Virus record (IMG/VR): IMGVR_UViG_3300047552_000616
Span: 1 to 51,683 of that record
Length of the DNA: 51,683 bases
Direction: 5' to 3' (one strand)
Origin: a virus
Shown: positions 49,024 to 51,683 of the stretch, piece after piece
Layout: each line of letters begins with the position of its first letter
How positions within the stretch are numbered: the first letter of the stretch is position 1
Notes under the pieces: generated by a model
The model's input: only the letters and a program-made list of their open reading frames with translations
Told to the model about the DNA's origin: nothing
Database searches by the model: none
Program-made: the position numbers and the translations under genes

Positions 49024-49518
49024 ATGAATCGAAGATCCTTTATGTTTGGTGGTGGTAGTGTTGTAGCTTTCGGTTTAGCTGGATGCGCAACTGCTCCTGA
49101 TGGAACAGTAGTGCCCCCGGACTATGTTGCTATCGCGTCTGCTGTAGCAAAGACAGCCGCGACCGCTGCTGTAATTAAGTATCCCAAATTCAAGACAGCA
49201 TTTCAGTTGGCTGAAGTGGGATTGACTAAGTTGATTAATGCCGAGGACTACGATAGGGTGAAGTTAGCTGAAATCCTAGCTAGCCTTAATATCGCTGAAT
49301 TTCAAGGAGCAACGGGAACAATCTGGATCTCCGGGATTATCTCCATTTGGGAAGCTGTGACTGGAAATGTGTATATTGTGGATAGCACTAAAGCTCTTGG
49401 CAAGGTGATCACGGCGATTCGCGATGGATTTAGAGTTGGATTAGCCATGCCTGCTAGTAGGGGAATTGCCACGCCAGTTCGACTTAGGCATCCTGTTAAG
49501 AAATCCTTTGTGATCTAA
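49024..49518 (+). CDS. Tat-type lipoprotein
   Basis: The 164-residue product has an N terminus with the twin-arginine pattern MNRRSFMFGG, a hydrophobic stretch and a lipobox LAGC, so Cys21 would be lipid-modified. The mature part is helical (VAIASAVAKTAATAAVIKYP, TAFQLAEVGLTKLI). It may be an outer-membrane partner in lysis or a surface-exclusion lipoprotein. Its stop overlaps the next ATG (TAATG). Confidence 0.6.
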   Translation: MNRRSFMFGGGSVVAFGLAGCATAPDGTVVPPDYVAIASAVAKTAATAAVIKYPKFKTAFQLAEVGLTKLINAEDYDRVKLAEILASLNIAEFQGATGTIWISGIISIWEAVTGNVYIVDSTKALGKVITAIRDGFRVGLAMPASRGIATPVRLRHPVKKSFVI

Positions 49519-50696
49519 TGGATTATATGGCACGGGATATTTGGCAAACATTACGTAAGGCGCCTTTAGTTGGGCGCCTTAACAAGTATGTTACTATACC
49601 TGCGTTTAGTGTGGAGTGTGGTCCAACTAGAGGGTGTTTGTATGCAGCACATGAAACATGGGATGTTATAGAATTACCTATTGGATCTCAATATGATTCT
49701 TTCGCTGTAGAATTCTGGATTAAACCACAAGCTACTGTTGATGGTCCTGCCACTGCTGATTATCTTAGTTCCTTTGTTACATTAACATATGCTTTATCTG
49801 GTGATACATATACACTAGAACTCCGATGTGCTCCTAGTGTAAGCCAGGTTGTTACCTCTATCAATGGTGTAGAAGCTATTGATATGACAACTCCTAACAT
49901 TGGACATAATGTTTGGTCTCATGTAGCTATTGTTAATGATGCTGGTTCTGATAATGAAATTCGGCTATATGTAAATGGAGTTCTTGCTGACACAAAAGCT
50001 ACAGCTACTGGTGGTATTGGTGTAGGGGAGCTTGCAATTACGATTGGTGATGTTGGTATATGTAGGGTTGCTGATGTTCGAGTTTGGAACAATGCAATCT
50101 CATATGATGAAATCTTGTATAGAATGGATAAATATACAAGTCATGCTAACATGTTGTATCATTTTCGATTTAATGAAGATTTTGATGATACAACTGCAAC
50201 ATATACTGGAACAACAACTGATGCAAGTTTAGTCTATATTGATGATGAAAGTTATCCACCGATAGGATTTGGAGCATCTTTTATCGCGGCAGAATTTCAG
50301 TGTGCATTAAGTTATCCAACATCATTTAAATATCCAGTAGAGAAGCCTACTACTGATTGTAATTTCTGCTTATGTGTTAGATGGGAAGATGAAGATGGCA
50401 GCATTCAGCGAAGAAAGTTCTGGACGGTTGGAGAAGATATCGCGCCAGATCCCGCAGAATATGCAGGGGAAAGATTACCTGTAGATTGTGTGCTGGAAGT
50501 CTGGAACATTGATGGGAATGATACTGTGGATTTAGCTACGGCTTTGAGCTTAGACATCGGACTAACAGTAAAAGCAACAAGTGGTGAGGATTTCACACAG
50601 ACAGCAGAGCAAACATTAACAAAAGATTCTGCATTGTATGTAACATTTCCAACAGCAGATGATACATTAACTCCTAGTGCAGAACCTAGTTACTAG
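49518..50696 (+). CDS. LamG/concanavalin-domain protein, fibre-associated
   Basis: The 392-residue product carries at about 40-220 a LamG-type lectin domain: FAVEFWIKPQATVDG, NVWSHVAIVNDAGSDNEIRLYVNG and VADVRVWNNAISYDEI are its hallmark blocks. The rest is acidic and beta-rich. It starts in overlap with the lipoprotein gene and precedes the fibre gene by 22 bp. A role in binding host glycans is inferred. Confidence 0.65.
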   Translation: MDYMARDIWQTLRKAPLVGRLNKYVTIPAFSVECGPTRGCLYAAHETWDVIELPIGSQYDSFAVEFWIKPQATVDGPATADYLSSFVTLTYALSGDTYTLELRCAPSVSQVVTSINGVEAIDMTTPNIGHNVWSHVAIVNDAGSDNEIRLYVNGVLADTKATATGGIGVGELAITIGDVGICRVADVRVWNNAISYDEILYRMDKYTSHANMLYHFRFNEDFDDTTATYTGTTTDASLVYIDDESYPPIGFGASFIAAEFQCALSYPTSFKYPVEKPTTDCNFCLCVRWEDEDGSIQRRKFWTVGEDIAPDPAEYAGERLPVDCVLEVWNIDGNDTVDLATALSLDIGLTVKATSGEDFTQTAEQTLTKDSALYVTFPTADDTLTPSAEPSY

Positions 50697-50718
50697 ATAA
50701 TATTTATTTGATTTATTT

Positions 50719-51683
50719 ATGGCAACACAATATGATGTAAATCCGGGACTTGATTTAAGTGCGCTTAGCTCGGCAACGCTAGCCCAAATCCAACAAGCTA
50801 TTGCGCAGATTGCACCACTGAGTAATATTGGTGGAATCGTATATTCTGCTACCACACCAGATGTAGCTAACAATCCGCGATTTGCTCGATACATGTGGAT
50901 TGACATTGGTGTGAGTGGAACTCCAACCGCGCCAGTGTGGAAGTTGTATGATGGTGTTTCGGCGTGGAACTTGGCAACATTAGCTGATGCGAGTGTCACT
51001 AACGCTAAGATTGCTAATTATGCAGTGAGTGTCCTGAATGCTTCTAGTGCTAACAAGATAGCATACAAGCATGATGCATCTGCTGTTGGAGCTAAGAGTA
51101 ATTATATCCTGCGACTTGACTCTGCTGGACAATATGTGGAAGTGGTTGCCTTGAGCACAATCCTAGCTGCTGATACTGTTCCGTTGACTGCGCTCGCGCT
51201 TGGACCTACGGCTAGATCTAGTTCAGGTAGTGCTAATAAGATTCTATCATTTGATAACACTGGAGCCAACATAGGATTCTATGCGTTTAGTAATAGCTTA
51301 ATCGTGGATGGTAGTTTAGATGGAGCTAAGCTTGCTGATACAAGTGTTACTAACGCTAAGCTTATTGATAAGACTATTAGTCCTGGAAAACTATTGTTTA
51401 CAACTGGAGATAAACATAAAGTTCCAACTGTTAATGCAGGGGAGACAGCTATTGCATTAGCTATTCCCACGATTGTTCAACAAGCCGCAGTAAAGACTAT
51501 TACTCCTACCGTTGCTGCTGCTCTTGGTGCTGGTAATATGGGAGCTTCTGGCTTGTTTGTTACGGATGGGACTAGCTCTCGTCTTGCTATTACATTTACT
51601 CCATTGTTAACTACTAGTTATTTGGAGCTAGAAGCTAATGTAACATTCCATTGCTCAACTGGCGCTGGTGTTGGACTTTTCGT
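50719..51683 (+). CDS. Tail fibre-like structural protein, N-terminal part (continues at 1-382)
   Basis: ATG at 50719 opens MATQYDVNPGLDLSALSSAT and the frame stays open to the window end. It continues after the duplicated 123 bp at base 124, giving 407 residues. A helical start (LAQIQQAIAQIAPLS) is followed by beta-rich repeats, including twice the pattern LAD(A/T)SVTNAK. Such repeats are typical of phage fibre shafts. It follows the LamG protein and precedes the tail tube gene. Confidence 0.7.
   Translation, partial: MATQYDVNPGLDLSALSSATLAQIQQAIAQIAPLSNIGGIVYSATTPDVANNPRFARYMWIDIGVSGTPTAPVWKLYDGVSAWNLATLADASVTNAKIANYAVSVLNASSANKIAYKHDASAVGAKSNYILRLDSAGQYVEVVALSTILAADTVPLTALALGPTARSSSGSANKILSFDNTGANIGFYAFSNSLIVDGSLDGAKLADTSVTNAKLIDKTISPGKLLFTTGDKHKVPTVNAGETAIALAIPTIVQQAAVKTITPTVAAALGAGNMGASGLFVTDGTSSRLAITFTPLLTTSYLELEANVTFHCSTGAGVGLF
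51561..51683. repeat. Terminal direct repeat, right copy
   Basis: This is an exact copy of bases 1-123. Removing one copy joins the fibre gene that starts at 50719 to its C-terminal part ending at 382 in the same frame, so the unique genome length is 51,560 bp. Confidence 0.95.

Overview
The window is almost certainly one complete, circularly assembled genome of a tailed bacterial virus with a short-tail (podovirus-like) virion. Bases 1-123 are repeated exactly at 51561-51683, so about 51,560 bp are unique, and one fibre gene runs across the artificial ends. The host is not shown directly. Shine-Dalgarno sites are mostly missing, and several secreted, Asn/Thr/Tyr-rich beta-strand proteins look like proteins common in Verrucomicrobiota and related freshwater bacteria. 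I infer a Gram-negative host of that kind with low to moderate confidence. I see no integrase, no lysogeny repressor, no phage RNA polymerase and no CRISPR array, so a strictly lytic virus that uses host RNA polymerase is the simplest reading.

Layout. The two arms diverge from a control region at about 35052-35821 and converge at 11637-11665. The rightward (+) late arm runs from 35822 through the ends to 11665. Its order is terminase small and large subunits, portal, a small conserved protein, scaffold, a strong terminator, major capsid protein, a secreted protein, a small virion-type protein, a three-gene block of secreted carbohydrate-active-like proteins (44712-48378), two small membrane (lysis-type) proteins, a lipoprotein, a LamG protein, the fibre, tail tube and nozzle proteins, a GNAT-like protein and a set of internal virion (ejection) proteins ending in a 1736-residue giant. 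The leftward (-) arm, 35051 down to 11637, holds many small accessory genes, an SF2 helicase in two pieces, a sigma54-activator-type AAA+ protein, a tRNA-like gene next to a hairpin-rich non-coding stretch, a recombination set (Cas4/RecB-like nuclease, Sak4-like ATPase, ssDNA-binding-type protein), a lytic transglycosylase, a family A DNA polymerase in two pieces and a DUF3987-type ATPase.

The most notable points are these. (1) DNA polymerase A and the SF2 helicase are both cleanly split, each by a cassette of two or three short ordinary phage genes. (2) A stretch of about 460 nt with no convincing gene, at 23219-23682, contains many hairpins and an 11-bp long-range helix and abuts a tRNA-like gene with an encoded CCA, which suggests a large structured phage RNA. 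(3) Further long inverted-repeat or hairpin-rich non-coding elements lie at 22979-23107, 33516-33709 and 33950-34377. (4) A sigma54-type AAA+ ATPase keeps a GSFTGA loop but has no DNA-binding domain. (5) A more GC-rich block carries a GH43-like propeller with all three catalytic acids and a signal peptide. (6) Leaders of leftward genes are G-poor and rich in CAA/AACA instead of carrying Shine-Dalgarno sites.

All family names come from reading the sequence by eye. No database search was run.
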